Below, piece after piece: positions 37,088 to 46,914 of a stretch of 64,000 nucleotides of DNA. The stretch comes from Caulobacter segnis (GTDB lineage Bacteria; Pseudomonadota; Alphaproteobacteria; Caulobacterales; Caulobacteraceae). A program made the position numbers and the translations under genes. A model generated the notes under the pieces. That model did no database searches and had not been told where the DNA came from. It saw only the letters and a program-made list of their open reading frames with translations. Within the stretch, counting starts at the first letter, position 1, and each line of letters opens with the position of its first letter. The stretch is taken from contig NZ_CP082923.1 in the NCBI RefSeq assembly GCF_019931575.1, positions 310,001-374,000 of the forward strand. The letters run 5' to 3'.

Positions 37088-37125
37088 GCAACATTAACAA
37101 CGCTAATATAGGGGCGCTCGGCCCC

Positions 37126-40100
37126 CTAGAACATCGCCCGCCCGGCCAGCCGCAGGTTGTAGCGCTTCTGCTTCTTGGTGGCTTCGACGCCGCCTTCCAG
37201 AGCCAGATAGGACATCGGCGTGCCGGCCCGCAGGGCGAAGCCGGCGGTCAGGGCGCCGTCCTTGTCGTCGAGCGCGGCCAGGGTGAACGGGTTGCCGCCC
37301 TTGAAGCGGGCGACCGTGTCGCCGACCGAGCCGGCCAGGGTCTGGCGATAGCCGACCCGCACTTCCGGACGCCACCAGACGTTCTTGCCGAAGTCGGCGC
37401 CGAACACCACGCCCAGCTCGCCGCTGAGGTTGCTGGAGTTGCGCTTGTCGACCGTCAGGTCGAAGCCGTCGCCGCCGCCCGCTTCGGTGCGCTTGCCTTC
37501 GCGCAGGGTGACATAGTCCAGACGGCCTTCGGGACGGGCGAAGAAGCGGCCGAACTTCTGTTCGTAGGCGACGCCCGCATAGGCGTTGGCGGTCAGGCCG
37601 TTCCAGTCGGCGGTGTTCTTCAAGACCAGGTCGGCGACGCCGTCGGCGTTGCTGTCCGGGGCGATGAAGCGACGGTCGCCCTGGAAGAAGCCGTAGCCCA
37701 GGCCGCCACCGGCGTTGAAGCGCCAGCCGCCGACCGAACGACGCCAGTAGGCGCCGGTCTGGACGAACGAGGCCGTGGTCTGCTCGCCGACCTTGGCGAC
37801 GGTGTCGTGTTCCTCGACGCTGACATAGGCCAGGGTCAGGCCCAGGGCGCCGCCCGCGTCGCCCATGGCCTCGTAGCCGGCCACGAAGCCGAAGGCCTGG
37901 GTGTCCGAACCGAGGGTCTGGTCGGTGTCGCGGCGGGTCAGCGAGTTGATCTCCTGCACCCAGATGCTGTCGGGACCGTAGCGGTCGCCCGGATCCGGCC
38001 GGAACATGGTGGCGGCCGAGATCTGCTGGCTAACCGACTGCAGGGCCGAGAACATGCCCAGCCCCTGGTCGGGCAGCATCTGGTCGTAGAGGTCGCGGAA
38101 GCCGTCGCGGGTGTTCTGGCCCAGGAACTGGGTGGCCAGGGTGGAGTCGGTTCCCAGCGCCGCGAACACGGCGTCATAGGCCGAGGTCTCGCTCTTGTTG
38201 AAGCCGATCTCGGCGGCGGTGCGGCGGCGGACGTCGATATAGACGTTGTTGGTGTCGGCCCGGCTGGTGGCCACGTACAGATAGGGCGACTCGGCCAGCA
38301 GGCCGCCGCCGATCGTGCCGACATTGACGTTGCTGCCCTGGATCACCGTGAAGGTGGTCGGCTGCTTGACCAGGTTGGTCAGGCGGATGCCCAGCTCGGC
38401 CCCGCTGGCGATGTTGGTCGCGCCCGACACGACCAGCTTGGTATTGGTCCCGGCGGCGGCGTCGGCCGAGAACAGCAGCTTGGCCTTGCTGCCCAGGGTC
38501 ACGCTGCTGACATTGATCGTGTCGGTGTTGACGATGCCCAGGCTGCCGTTGGCCACGGCGATATCCAGGCGGCCGTCGCTGTCGGTCAGCTTGCCCAGGG
38601 CCACGGCGCCGCCGTCGATCGACAGCCGATCCTGGCCCGCGCCGAAGGACATGTTGCCCAGCAGCGTGCCGCTCCACAGGTTCAGGGTGTCGTTCCCGCC
38701 GCCGAACAGGACGTCGCCGATCGTGCTGGGCGCGCCCGTGGTCGTGGTGGCGTCGGTGCTGGTCGTGGTGTCGGTGCTGGGATAGGTCGTGGTCGAGGTG
38801 AAGTCGACCGGGCCCGACTGGGTGAAGGTCACGCCGGAATTGTTGGCCCGAAGGTCGAGGGCGATCGCCTGGCCGCCGGCCGTCACGGTCGCCGTCGTGC
38901 CATCGGCCTTGAAGCTCGGCGCGGCGATGGCGGCGCGGATCGCGCCCGTGTTGGTGATCGTCTTCAGCGTGCCGGCCTGGTCGAGGATGGCGATCGCGTC
39001 CCCGGTCTCGCCGACGCGCGAGGCGCTGATCGTCCCGGTGTTGCGCAGGCTGGTCGAGGTCGAGCCGGCGGCCAGCACCACGCCGCGCGCGGAAGCGGTG
39101 ACGCCCGAGGCGGCGTAGGACGACGAACTGGCCGAGATGGCGCCGCGGTTCAGGATCTCGTTGGCGGTGGCGCCGGCGTTCAGGGTCAGGCCCGTCGCGT
39201 TGGCCTCGTAGCTGGTGGCCGAGATCTGGCCGTCGTTGCGGACGCCGCCGGTGACGGTGGTCGCGCGGCCGCCGCCGGCGCCGATCGAGACGGCCGTCGC
39301 GGCGACGCCGTTGTAGACGCCCGCCGCGCCGATCGAGCCCTTGGCGACCAGGCCATAGGCGTTGTCGCCGGTTCCGACCGCGCCCAGGGTGACGTCCTGG
39401 CTGGCCGAGCCGATCTGCAGGGCCGGGGCGCCGCCATAGACGCTGATGCTGGACGTGCCGGTGGTGCTGGAGGTGATCGTCGTGGTGACGGTGTTGCCGT
39501 CCGTACCGACCTTGGTCGAATAGTTCACGCCTTGCAGCAGCAAGCCGCCGGTCACGTCGCCGGCGACGCGGACGGCCGGACCGCCCTGCAGCAGGTCGTC
39601 GGCGTCCAGCTTGTTCAGCGCGTCCACCGTGGTCGGGCGCGAGGTGTACCGGTAGCCGGTGGCGCTGGTCGCGCCTTGCAGCACCAGCGCGCCGGTGATG
39701 TTCGAATCGATGGCCTGGGCGACCGCGCCGGAGCCCTGGACGTTGATCGAACCGCCCAAGGTCACCTTGCCGGTGACCGGCGCGGCGATCCGCACGCCGT
39801 AGGCGTTGTCGCCGACGACGCTGATCGTGCCCAGGTTGGTGATGTTGCCGACCACCGCGCCTTCCAGCAGCATGCCGGCCGAGTTGTTGCCCTCGATGCT
39901 GATCGTACCGGCCGCGTCGTTGATGATGTCGCCGGTGAAGGTTCCGGCGTTGGTCAGGCGCACGCCGAACCGGTTCGAGCCCTGGGCGAAGACGCCGTCC
40001 AGGTCGCCGTCGGAATCGCTGTCGGTGGGCGTATAGTCCTCGAGCAGCGAGATGGTGGCCGAGTTGGTCAGCGAGCCAGTTCTGCCGCCGATGATCAGCA

Positions 40101-40371
40101 CGCCCACGCCGTCATTGACGCCGGTGGTCCCGATGGTCCCCAGATTGGTGACCTTATTGTTGCTGTCGATCGTGACGATCGCGCCCGAGGTCGTCGGCTT
40201 GACCGAACCATCGGCGGTGATGCGGATGTCGTCGGCCGCCGTGCCCGTCGCCGTGCTGGTCGCGATCGGCGTCGTCCGCGCGGTGGAGACCGAGGTTTCC
40301 GCCAAAGCGGCGAAACCCATGGCCAAAAGAGGAGCGGCCGCGACCGTCGCGACCAGGACCTTGCGCTGCAT
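37126..40371 (-). CDS. Type V autotransporter (AidA/pertactin-like passenger plus beta-barrel)
   Basis: A 1081-residue surface protein. The signal is MQRKVLVATVAAAPLLAMGF with cleavage near ALAE. Residues ~25-720 are a Gly/Ala/Thr/Asn-rich passenger with many short repeats of the type VTNLGTI, ITNTGAI and EILNRGAI, typical of a right-handed beta-helix. A conserved region (GLGMFSALQSVSQQI) leads into the ~280-residue autotransporter barrel, which ends RLAGRAMF with the C-terminal Phe needed for assembly. No cysteines or protease triad are evident in the passenger. It is flanked by the porin and phoR, and its role (adhesion?) is unknown. Confidence 0.9.
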   Translation of the reverse strand: MQRKVLVATVAAAPLLAMGFAALAETSVSTARTTPIATSTATGTAADDIRITADGSVKPTTSGAIVTIDSNNKVTNLGTIGTTGVNDGVGVLIIGGRTGSLTNSATISLLEDYTPTDSDSDGDLDGVFAQGSNRFGVRLTNAGTFTGDIINDAAGTISIEGNNSAGMLLEGAVVGNITNLGTISVVGDNAYGVRIAAPVTGKVTLGGSINVQGSGAVAQAIDSNITGALVLQGATSATGYRYTSRPTTVDALNKLDADDLLQGGPAVRVAGDVTGGLLLQGVNYSTKVGTDGNTVTTTITSSTTGTSSISVYGGAPALQIGSASQDVTLGAVGTGDNAYGLVAKGSIGAAGVYNGVAATAVSIGAGGGRATTVTGGVRNDGQISATSYEANATGLTLNAGATANEILNRGAISASSSSYAASGVTASARGVVLAAGSTSTSLRNTGTISASRVGETGDAIAILDQAGTLKTITNTGAIRAAIAAPSFKADGTTATVTAGGQAIALDLRANNSGVTFTQSGPVDFTSTTTYPSTDTTTSTDATTTTGAPSTIGDVLFGGGNDTLNLWSGTLLGNMSFGAGQDRLSIDGGAVALGKLTDSDGRLDIAVANGSLGIVNTDTINVSSVTLGSKAKLLFSADAAAGTNTKLVVSGATNIASGAELGIRLTNLVKQPTTFTVIQGSNVNVGTIGGGLLAESPYLYVATSRADTNNVYIDVRRRTAAEIGFNKSETSAYDAVFAALGTDSTLATQFLGQNTRDGFRDLYDQMLPDQGLGMFSALQSVSQQISAATMFRPDPGDRYGPDSIWVQEINSLTRRDTDQTLGSDTQAFGFVAGYEAMGDAGGALGLTLAYVSVEEHDTVAKVGEQTTASFVQTGAYWRRSVGGWRFNAGGGLGYGFFQGDRRFIAPDSNADGVADLVLKNTADWNGLTANAYAGVAYEQKFGRFFARPEGRLDYVTLREGKRTEAGGGDGFDLTVDKRNSSNLSGELGVVFGADFGKNVWWRPEVRVGYRQTLAGSVGDTVARFKGGNPFTLAALDDKDGALTAGFALRAGTPMSYLALEGGVEATKKQKRYNLRLAGRAMF

Positions 40372-40548
40372 TACGAACGACACCTCGACAGAAACCGGCG
40401 CACCTAATTCGGGTCACGTTGCGGCGAAATTGCGGTGAGTCTCGCGCGTGACACGTACAGAAGCGCCAACCGTCTATCGCATGGCTTGGCGGGGCGCCAT
40501 ATCTGGATCGACGAATCGTTTCCCGCTTGAAATCGGTGGACCTGCCCC

Positions 40549-41958
40549 ATGCCGCTGGCGAACACGCCCCCGGACGGATCCGAACGCCGCTGGGCGAGCG
40601 CATTCTGGCCGTCGATGATCGGGCCAGGCGTGATCCTGGGCCTGGGCGTCGTGGGCCTGGCCCAGCCGGGACCGGCCGTGGTCGCCGCCCTGGCGACCGG
40701 CGGGGCCGGCTGGTGGTTCTCGCGCCGCGTGGCCGCGCCGCCCGAGTCGCCGGTCTCCGGCCGCCTGGTCCCCGCGGCGGCCGTCGAGGAGGTCCCGCCC
40801 TTCGCGGCGATTCTCGACCGCCTGCCCGATCCGCTGATGGTGATCGCCGCCGAGGAGGCCGACGACCTCACCGGTCGCCGCTTCCTGTTCGCCAACGCCG
40901 CCGCGCGCGAGCTGTTCAAGATCCAGCACCAGGGCGCGCTGCTGGTCACCGCCGTCCGCAATCCTCGGGTGCTGGAGGCCGTGGACGAGGCGCTGTTCGG
41001 CGGCGTCGAGGGCACGGTCGAGTTCGAGACCGGCGGCGCCCAGGGCCGGTCCTGGCTGGCCTACGCCCGGCCGCTGGAGGAGGGGGCGGGGCGCTCGCGC
41101 CTGGCCTTGCTGGCCCTGCGTGACGAGACCGACGCCCGTCGCAGCGAGCGGACCCGCGCCGACTTCCTGGCCAACGCCAGCCACGAACTGCGCACGCCGC
41201 TGGCCTCGCTGTCGGGCTTCATCGAGACCCTGCGCGGCCACGCCAAGGACGATCCGGGGGCCCGCGACCGGTTCCTGGCGATCATGCTGGCCCAGGCCGA
41301 GCGGATGTCGCGGCTGATCGACGACCTGATGAGCCTGTCGCGGATCGAGCTGAACGAACACATCGCGCCGCTGGGCCGGGTCGACCTGGCGATGGCCGCG
41401 ATCGACGTGATCGACGCCCTGGGGCCCCAGGCGCGCGACAAGGCGGTCGGCTTCGATCCCGTGCTGCCGCCGCGCGGCGGGGCGGTGGTCGACGGCGACC
41501 GCGACCAGATCATCCAGGTGATCCAGAACCTGATCGACAACGCCATCAAGTACACGCCGAAGGGCGGGGTGGTGCGGGTCGAGATTTTCCCGGGTCTGGC
41601 CGCCGAGGCCGCCGCCGCCGGCCGCGACCCGGCCGCCGCGCGGATGTCGCTGCTGACGCCCGACCACGATCCGTCCGAGCGCTACGCGGTGCTGCGGGTC
41701 ACCGACCGGGGGCCGGGCCTGGCGCGCGAGCACCTGCCGCGCCTGACCGAGCGCTTCTATCGCGTCGAGGGACAGAAGAGCGGCGAGCGTTCGGGCACGG
41801 GCCTGGGCCTGGCCATCGTCAAGCACATCATGAACCGCCATCGCGGCGGCCTGACGGTGGAAAGCGTCCAGGGCGAAGGCGCGACCTTCGGGGTCTATCT
41901 GCCGATGGCCAAGGCCGGCGCGGAGACCGCGCCGCCGCCGGCCACCGCCGAGGCCTAG
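40549..41958 (+). CDS. phoR: Phosphate regulon sensor histidine kinase PhoR
   Basis: A 469-residue kinase. Two short hydrophobic segments (about 22-60) anchor it in the inner membrane; a PAS domain (85-195) follows; HisKA has ASHELRTPLASLSGF with His212; and the ATPase domain carries NLIDNAIKYT, DRGPGLAREH and GTGLGLAIVKH. This short-periplasm PAS layout is that of PhoR, which phosphorylates PhoB when phosphate is low. Its position near pst-phoU-phoB supports the name, but an MCP gene on the opposite strand separates it from pstC, so it has its own promoter. Confidence 0.92.
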   Translation: MPLANTPPDGSERRWASAFWPSMIGPGVILGLGVVGLAQPGPAVVAALATGGAGWWFSRRVAAPPESPVSGRLVPAAAVEEVPPFAAILDRLPDPLMVIAAEEADDLTGRRFLFANAAARELFKIQHQGALLVTAVRNPRVLEAVDEALFGGVEGTVEFETGGAQGRSWLAYARPLEEGAGRSRLALLALRDETDARRSERTRADFLANASHELRTPLASLSGFIETLRGHAKDDPGARDRFLAIMLAQAERMSRLIDDLMSLSRIELNEHIAPLGRVDLAMAAIDVIDALGPQARDKAVGFDPVLPPRGGAVVDGDRDQIIQVIQNLIDNAIKYTPKGGVVRVEIFPGLAAEAAAAGRDPAAARMSLLTPDHDPSERYAVLRVTDRGPGLAREHLPRLTERFYRVEGQKSGERSGTGLGLAIVKHIMNRHRGGLTVESVQGEGATFGVYLPMAKAGAETAPPPATAEA

Positions 41959-41968
41959 CGCTCCAGAT

Positions 41969-43732
41969 CTAGAACTCGGTCCACTCGTCGTGCTTCACCG
42001 CCACGGCGGCCGAGCCCGGTCGGTGCATCGGCGCGCGGGCGGGACGGGGAGCGGGGCGGCTGGCGACCGGCGAGGGCGCGCGCCTGGCCGAGGCGCTGGT
42101 CGAGAAGCGGCCGACCATGGCGGTCAACTCGGCGGATTCCTGCTTCAGGCTGGCGGAGGCGGCATTGGCCTCCTCGACCATGGCCGCGTTGCTCTGGGTG
42201 ACCTCGTCCATCCGGTTGACGGCGGTGTTCACTTCCGAGAGGCCGACGGCCTGTTCGCGCGAGGACTCGGCGATCTCGGAGATCAGGCCGTCGATCTCGC
42301 TGACCTTGTCGACGATCGTCGACAGGGCCTCGCCCGTGTCGCCCACCAGCCGCACGCCGCGCGCGACCTGGGCCGTGCTGCTGGCGATCAGGGTCTTGAT
42401 CTCCTTGGCCGCCTCGGCCGAGCGCTGGGCCAGGGCCCGGACTTCCTGGGCGACGACCGCGAAGCCGCGACCCGCCTCACCCGCCCGCGCGGCCTCGACC
42501 CCGGCGTTCAGGGCCAGCAGGTTGGTCTGGAAGGCGATCTCGTCGATGACGCCGATGATGCTGGTGATCTGGCCGGAGGACTTCTCGATCTCGCCCATGG
42601 CGGCCACCGCGTCGCCGACGATCTCGCCCGAACGGGCGGCGTCGGCGCGGGCGGCGGTCGCGGCCTGCGAGGCCTGCTTGGCCCCGTCGGCGCTGCGGCT
42701 GACCGTGGCGGTGATCTCGTCCAGCGCCGCGGCGGTCTTCTCCAGGTTGGCGGCCTGCTGCTCGGTGCGCTGCGCCAGGTCCTCGGAAGCGGTCGAGATC
42801 TGCTGGGCGCCGGCGCCGACGCTCAGGGTGGCGTGGGCGACCACGCCCATGGCGTCGTCCAGAACCGACATGGCGGTGTTGAAGTCGTTGCGGACCTTGC
42901 TGAACTGCGGATCGACCTCGTTCGCGATGCGATAGGTCAGGTCGTTCTTGGCCAGGTGCTCCAGGCCGGTGGCGATCTCTTTGACCGCGTGGACGCGGCC
43001 GGTGACCACGGTGGCGAACTTCACCACCTTGGTGATGCGGCGCATGTGATCGAAGATCGGGTTGTAGGACGCCTGGATCCAGACCTCCTTGCCGCCCTTG
43101 CCCACGCGCCTGAACTCGGCGGCCACGAACTCGCCGGCGTTCAGCTTGCGCCAGAACTCGACATATTCGGGCGAGCCGGCTTCCGCCGGGTCGACGAACA
43201 TCCGGTGGTGCTTGCCCTGGATCTCGTTGAGCGAATAGCCCAGCACGCCCAGGAAGTTGTCGTTGGCGGTGATGATCTGGCCGTCCGGCGTGAACTCGAT
43301 CACCGCCTGGGCGCGGCCGATGGCTTCCATCTTGCCGCGTTCCTCGGCGCTCTGGCGCTTCTCCTCGGTGATCACCGTGGCGATCTTGACGATGCGCGAG
43401 ACGCGGCCGCGGCCATCACGGATGGGATTGTAGGACGCCTGGATCCAGACCTCGACGCCGCCCTTGCCCATGCGCAGATATTCGCGGGCGTCGAACTCGC
43501 CGCGACCCAGCTTCTGCCAGAAGGCCGCGTATTCGGGGCTGGCCGCGTAGGTCGGCTCGACGAACAGGCTGTGGTGCTGGCCGACGATCTCGTCCAGCGC
43601 GTAACCCATGGCGGCGCAGAAGTTGGCGTTGGCCGAGAGGATCTTGCCGCTGAGATCGAACTCGATCGTCGCCAGGGAGCGGTCCAGCGCGGCGAGGGTC
43701 TCGACCGCATGGGCTTGGGAACGCTTGAACAT
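41969..43732 (-). CDS. Soluble methyl-accepting chemotaxis protein with two PAS domains
   Basis: A 587-residue chemoreceptor without membrane helices. Two PAS/PAC units in tandem (about 15-125 and 135-248) both contain [10 protein letters not shown] and the GKGG turn, showing recent duplication. A HAMP-like linker leads to the signalling domain with the hairpin tip [20 protein letters not shown]. The last five residues are EWTEF, an xWxxF tether for CheR/CheB. An ATG at 43774 would add 14 unlikely residues; 43732 gives MFKRSQAH. It probably senses an internal redox or energy signal (inference). It lies between phoR and pstC, on the opposite strand. Confidence 0.92.
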   Translation of the reverse strand: MFKRSQAHAVETLAALDRSLATIEFDLSGKILSANANFCAAMGYALDEIVGQHHSLFVEPTYAASPEYAAFWQKLGRGEFDAREYLRMGKGGVEVWIQASYNPIRDGRGRVSRIVKIATVITEEKRQSAEERGKMEAIGRAQAVIEFTPDGQIITANDNFLGVLGYSLNEIQGKHHRMFVDPAEAGSPEYVEFWRKLNAGEFVAAEFRRVGKGGKEVWIQASYNPIFDHMRRITKVVKFATVVTGRVHAVKEIATGLEHLAKNDLTYRIANEVDPQFSKVRNDFNTAMSVLDDAMGVVAHATLSVGAGAQQISTASEDLAQRTEQQAANLEKTAAALDEITATVSRSADGAKQASQAATAARADAARSGEIVGDAVAAMGEIEKSSGQITSIIGVIDEIAFQTNLLALNAGVEAARAGEAGRGFAVVAQEVRALAQRSAEAAKEIKTLIASSTAQVARGVRLVGDTGEALSTIVDKVSEIDGLISEIAESSREQAVGLSEVNTAVNRMDEVTQSNAAMVEEANAASASLKQESAELTAMVGRFSTSASARRAPSPVASRPAPRPARAPMHRPGSAAVAVKHDEWTEF

Positions 43733-43844
43733 GATGGTCGTCTTCTGTCCTTGAGAGCGCGGGATGGCCCACACTGGCGGCGAAGCTGGTCAACAAGTTC
43801 TGAACACGACACGGCGCATGAAGACGCAGGTTGGTCGATTTTGG

Positions 43845-43857
43845 ACGATATTATCGT
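43845..43857. promoter_or_regulatory. AT-rich palindrome upstream of the chemoreceptor gene
   Basis: ACGATATTATCGT has perfect 6-bp arms around one T and lies about 113 bp upstream of the chemoreceptor start. It could be an operator; no regulator is assigned. Confidence 0.3.
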
Positions 43858-44009
43858 TCGCGATCGTTATGCCCGGCATAGCGCCTTGAAATAGCGTCGA
43901 AATTCCCCGCCCCGATTTGGGTTGCGTCACGCTCGCCAAGCGGTGCGGCATATCGCCCAACACGGTTATGCGACACGTATCCGTCCGCGATCGGAAGGTG
44001 GGCCGGCCA

Positions 44010-44038
44010 CTGTCGTCAAACTGTCATGCAACTGTCGC
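44010..44038 (+). promoter_or_regulatory. Triple Pho box before the pst operon
   Basis: Three direct repeats spaced exactly 11 bp: CTGTCGT (44010-44016), CTGTCAT (44021-44027) and CTGTCGC (44032-44038). CTGTCAT with 11-bp period is the PhoB half-site; two make a Pho box, so three allow binding of an extra PhoB monomer. A possible -10 (ATAGAT, 44061-44066) follows at a fitting distance. This makes pstC-phoB expression autoregulated by PhoB. Confidence 0.88.
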
Positions 44039-44131
44039 ATAAGCACAGCGCCGGGCCGGCATAGATCGGGCCGGGGGAAGGCCCGCGATCCTGCGAGGCC
44101 TTCGACAACTCGCGCAAGATTAGCCTCACGC

Positions 44132-45565
44132 ATGCTGACCTGGCTCTCGCTCCTTGTCCTGGCGCTGTTCTCCGGCGTGGCCTTCGCGGCCGGCCGCCGT
44201 CGCGCCGTGGCCGCCACCGGAGGCCGCGCCCGCGTCCTCCACTCCCTGCCGGACTACTACGGGACCTACGCGGCCCTGTGGGCTGGCGTGCCGGCCGCGC
44301 TGCTGTTGCTGCTGGGCGCAGCCTTCGGCGGCCGCGTCGAGGACGCGATGCTGCAGTCCACCCGCCCCGCCGCCGTCCAGGCGCTGGAGCCGGACCGCCA
44401 GGCCGTCTTCTACAGCGACGCCCACGCGATCGCCGCCAAGCAGGCGCCGTCCGAGGTGGCCTACGAAGGCGAGCTGAAGGTCGCCCTGGACGCCAAGGTG
44501 GCCGAGGCCAAGCGCATCGAGACGGTGCTGAACATCGGCATGCTGACCGGCGCCGGCGTGCTGGCCCTGGCCGGCTTCCTGCTGGCCTTCCCGCGCATCT
44601 CCACCGAATTCCGCGCCCGCAACCGGGTCGAAGGCTGGGTCGGCGTCCTGCTGATCGGCTGCTCGGTCGCGGCCGTGCTGACCACCCTGGGCATCGTGCT
44701 CTCGCTGGTCTGGGAAAGCTGGCGCTTCTTCCAGAGCGTCAACCCGCTGTCGTTCCTGTTCGGCACCGAGTGGAGCCCGCAGATCGCCATGCGCGCCGAC
44801 CAGGTCGCCTCGGCGGGCGCCTTCGGGGCCGTGCCGCTGTTCGCCGGCACCTTCCTGATCATGTTGATTGCCATGCTGGTGGCCGCGCCCGTCGGCCTGT
44901 ACTCGGCGATCTATCTCTCGGAATACGCCAGCCGCACCGTGCGCGGCGTGGTCAAGCCGCTGCTCGAGATCCTGGCCGGCGTGCCGACCGTGGTCTACGG
45001 CTTCTTCGCCGCCCTGACCGTGGGCCCGCTGTTCCGGGCCGGCTTCAACGCCATCGGCGCGGCCCTGCCGCCGGGCCCGATCGCCCAGTACCTGATGGAA
45101 GTCCAGAACCAGATGGCCCTGGTGGCCGGGGTGGTGATGGGGATCATGCTGATCCCGTTCGTCTCGTCGCTGTCGGACGACATCATCAACGCCGTGCCGC
45201 AAAGCCTGCGCGACGGCAGCTACGCCATGGGCGCCACCAAGTCCGAGACGGTCAAGAAGGTCGTCCTGCCGGCCGCCCTGCCGGGCATCATGGCCGCCAT
45301 GCTGCTGGCCGTGTCCCGCGCCGTCGGCGAGACCATGATCGTCACCATGGCCGCCGGCCTGCAGGCCAAGATGACCGTCAACCCGCTCGACACCGTGACC
45401 ACGGTCACCGTCCAGATCGTCACGCTGCTCACCGGCGACCAGGAGTTCGACAGCCCCAAGACCCTGTCGGCCTTCGGCCTGGGCCTCACCCTGTTCGTGG
45501 TGACCCTGACCCTGAACATCGTCGCCCTGCGCATCGTCCAGAAGTACCGGGAACAATATGACTGA
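44132..45565 (+). CDS. pstC: Phosphate ABC transporter permease PstC
   Basis: A 477-residue inner-membrane permease. It has an unusual N-terminal part of about 215 residues with extra membrane segments and a periplasmic loop, as in the long alphaproteobacterial PstC. The core permease follows (FAGTFLIMLIAMLVAAPVGL, with YLSEYAS) and the EAA loop is SYAMGATKSETVKKVVLPAA. The ATG at 44132 was chosen because the upstream frame runs through the Pho box. It is the first gene of pstC-pstA-pstB-phoU-phoB; its stop overlaps pstA by 8 bp. In C. crescentus loss of Pst function lengthens stalks. Confidence 0.93.
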   Translation: MLTWLSLLVLALFSGVAFAAGRRRAVAATGGRARVLHSLPDYYGTYAALWAGVPAALLLLLGAAFGGRVEDAMLQSTRPAAVQALEPDRQAVFYSDAHAIAAKQAPSEVAYEGELKVALDAKVAEAKRIETVLNIGMLTGAGVLALAGFLLAFPRISTEFRARNRVEGWVGVLLIGCSVAAVLTTLGIVLSLVWESWRFFQSVNPLSFLFGTEWSPQIAMRADQVASAGAFGAVPLFAGTFLIMLIAMLVAAPVGLYSAIYLSEYASRTVRGVVKPLLEILAGVPTVVYGFFAALTVGPLFRAGFNAIGAALPPGPIAQYLMEVQNQMALVAGVVMGIMLIPFVSSLSDDIINAVPQSLRDGSYAMGATKSETVKKVVLPAALPGIMAAMLLAVSRAVGETMIVTMAAGLQAKMTVNPLDTVTTVTVQIVTLLTGDQEFDSPKTLSAFGLGLTLFVVTLTLNIVALRIVQKYREQYD

Positions 45566-46856
45566 CGCGACCCTCGGCGCGGCCGCCCCGCGCTCCGCCG
45601 CCTCGACAGCCATGGAAGCCCGGCTGAAGAAGCGTCACGCCGCCGAACGGATGTTCAAGGCCCAGGGCCTGGCCGCGATCATCGTGGCCCTGATCTTCCT
45701 GGTCGTCCTGGTCGGCCGCATCGTGGCCCAGGGCTACACGACGTTCGAGACCCACACCCTGAGCGTGCCGGTCTATCTGAACCCGGACCGCATCGACACG
45801 TCCGACCTCAGCGGCGTCAACTACGACTATATCGTCGCCGAGGCGGTGATGAAGAAGCTGGGCGTGCAGGACGACGACCTGGGCACGGTCTCGACCAAGG
45901 TCCAGGACCTAGTGTCGCGCGACTTCGGCTTCCAGATCCTGAACAAGCTGAAGGCCGATCCGAAGCTGATCGGCCAGACGATCACCCTCTCGGGCCCGCT
46001 GAAGGCCGACGCCGACCTCTACTTCAAGGGCGAGATCAAGCGCACGACGGCCGAGGGCGATCGCAAGCTGGACAACCAGCAGCTGGCCTGGCTGGACCAG
46101 CTGGAAAAGGCCGGCGTGATCAAGTCGGGCTTCAACTTCGCCTTCTTCACCAACTCCGACTCGACCGAGCCCGAGCAGGCCGGCGTGCTGGGCGCGGTGG
46201 TCGGCTCGGCCATGATGCTGATCATCACGGCCCTGATCGCGGTGCCGGTCGGGGTGCTGGCGGCGACCTACCTCGAGGAGTTCGCCCCCAAGAACCGCTG
46301 GACCGATATCATCGAGGTGAACATCAACAACCTCGCGGCCGTGCCGTCGATCGTCTACGGCCTGCTGGGCCTGGCGCTGTTCATCAACTGGCTGAACGTG
46401 CCCCGGTCCTCGCCGCTAGTCGGCGGCCTGGTGCTGGCCCTGATGGCCCTGCCGACCGTGATCATCGCCACTCGCTCGGCCCTGAAGGCCGTGCCGCCGT
46501 CGATCCGCGAGGCCGCCCTGGGCGTCGGCGCGTCCAAGACCCAGACGGTCTTCCACCACGTGCTGCCGCTGGCCATGCCCGGTGTGATGACCGGCGCCAT
46601 CCTGTCGCTGGCCCACGCCCTGGGCGAGACCGCCCCGCTGCTGATGATCGGCATGGTCTCGTTCGTGCCCGGCGTGCCGGAAGGCTTCACCGGCGCCGCG
46701 ACCGTCCTGCCGGTCCAGGTGTTCATCTGGGAGAACGCGTCCGAACGCGCCTTCCACGAGCGCACCGCCGCGGCCATCATCGTCCTTCTCGTCTTCATGA
46801 TCGTCATGAACGCCGCGGCCGTGATCCTGCGTCGCCGCTTCGAACGCCGCTGGTAG
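45558..46856 (+). CDS. pstA: Phosphate ABC transporter permease PstA
   Basis: A 432-residue permease with an N-terminal helix ([20 protein letters not shown]), a periplasmic segment of ~150 residues that includes [10 protein letters not shown] and is longer than in E. coli, and the permease core with the EAA loop [20 protein letters not shown]. It pairs with PstC to form the phosphate channel. Overlapping pstC and 58 bp before the chosen pstB start, it is clearly within the operon. Confidence 0.94.
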   Translation: MTDATLGAAAPRSAASTAMEARLKKRHAAERMFKAQGLAAIIVALIFLVVLVGRIVAQGYTTFETHTLSVPVYLNPDRIDTSDLSGVNYDYIVAEAVMKKLGVQDDDLGTVSTKVQDLVSRDFGFQILNKLKADPKLIGQTITLSGPLKADADLYFKGEIKRTTAEGDRKLDNQQLAWLDQLEKAGVIKSGFNFAFFTNSDSTEPEQAGVLGAVVGSAMMLIITALIAVPVGVLAATYLEEFAPKNRWTDIIEVNINNLAAVPSIVYGLLGLALFINWLNVPRSSPLVGGLVLALMALPTVIIATRSALKAVPPSIREAALGVGASKTQTVFHHVLPLAMPGVMTGAILSLAHALGETAPLLMIGMVSFVPGVPEGFTGAATVLPVQVFIWENASERAFHERTAAAIIVLLVFMIVMNAAAVILRRRFERRW

Positions 46857-46914
46857 GTTTCACATGACCCCGATCCTGAACCCTCTCGCTTCGCCCCTTC
46901 TCAAGGGACACGCC

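Larger units (their letters stand above)
43733..44131. other. 399-bp divergent control region between the chemoreceptor and pstC
   Basis: No gene is seen. It holds the palindrome ACGATATTATCGT (43845-43857) on the chemoreceptor side and a triple Pho box (44010-44038) on the pstC side. Confidence 0.6.

Noticed and set aside
37807-40407. 866-residue open frame on the plus strand.
   Set aside because: Antisense of the autotransporter repeats; low-complexity Gly/Arg/Ala/Asp composition without any recognisable motif.
40384-40548. Pho box between the autotransporter and phoR.
   Set aside because: No CTGTCAT-like pair at 11-bp spacing was found.
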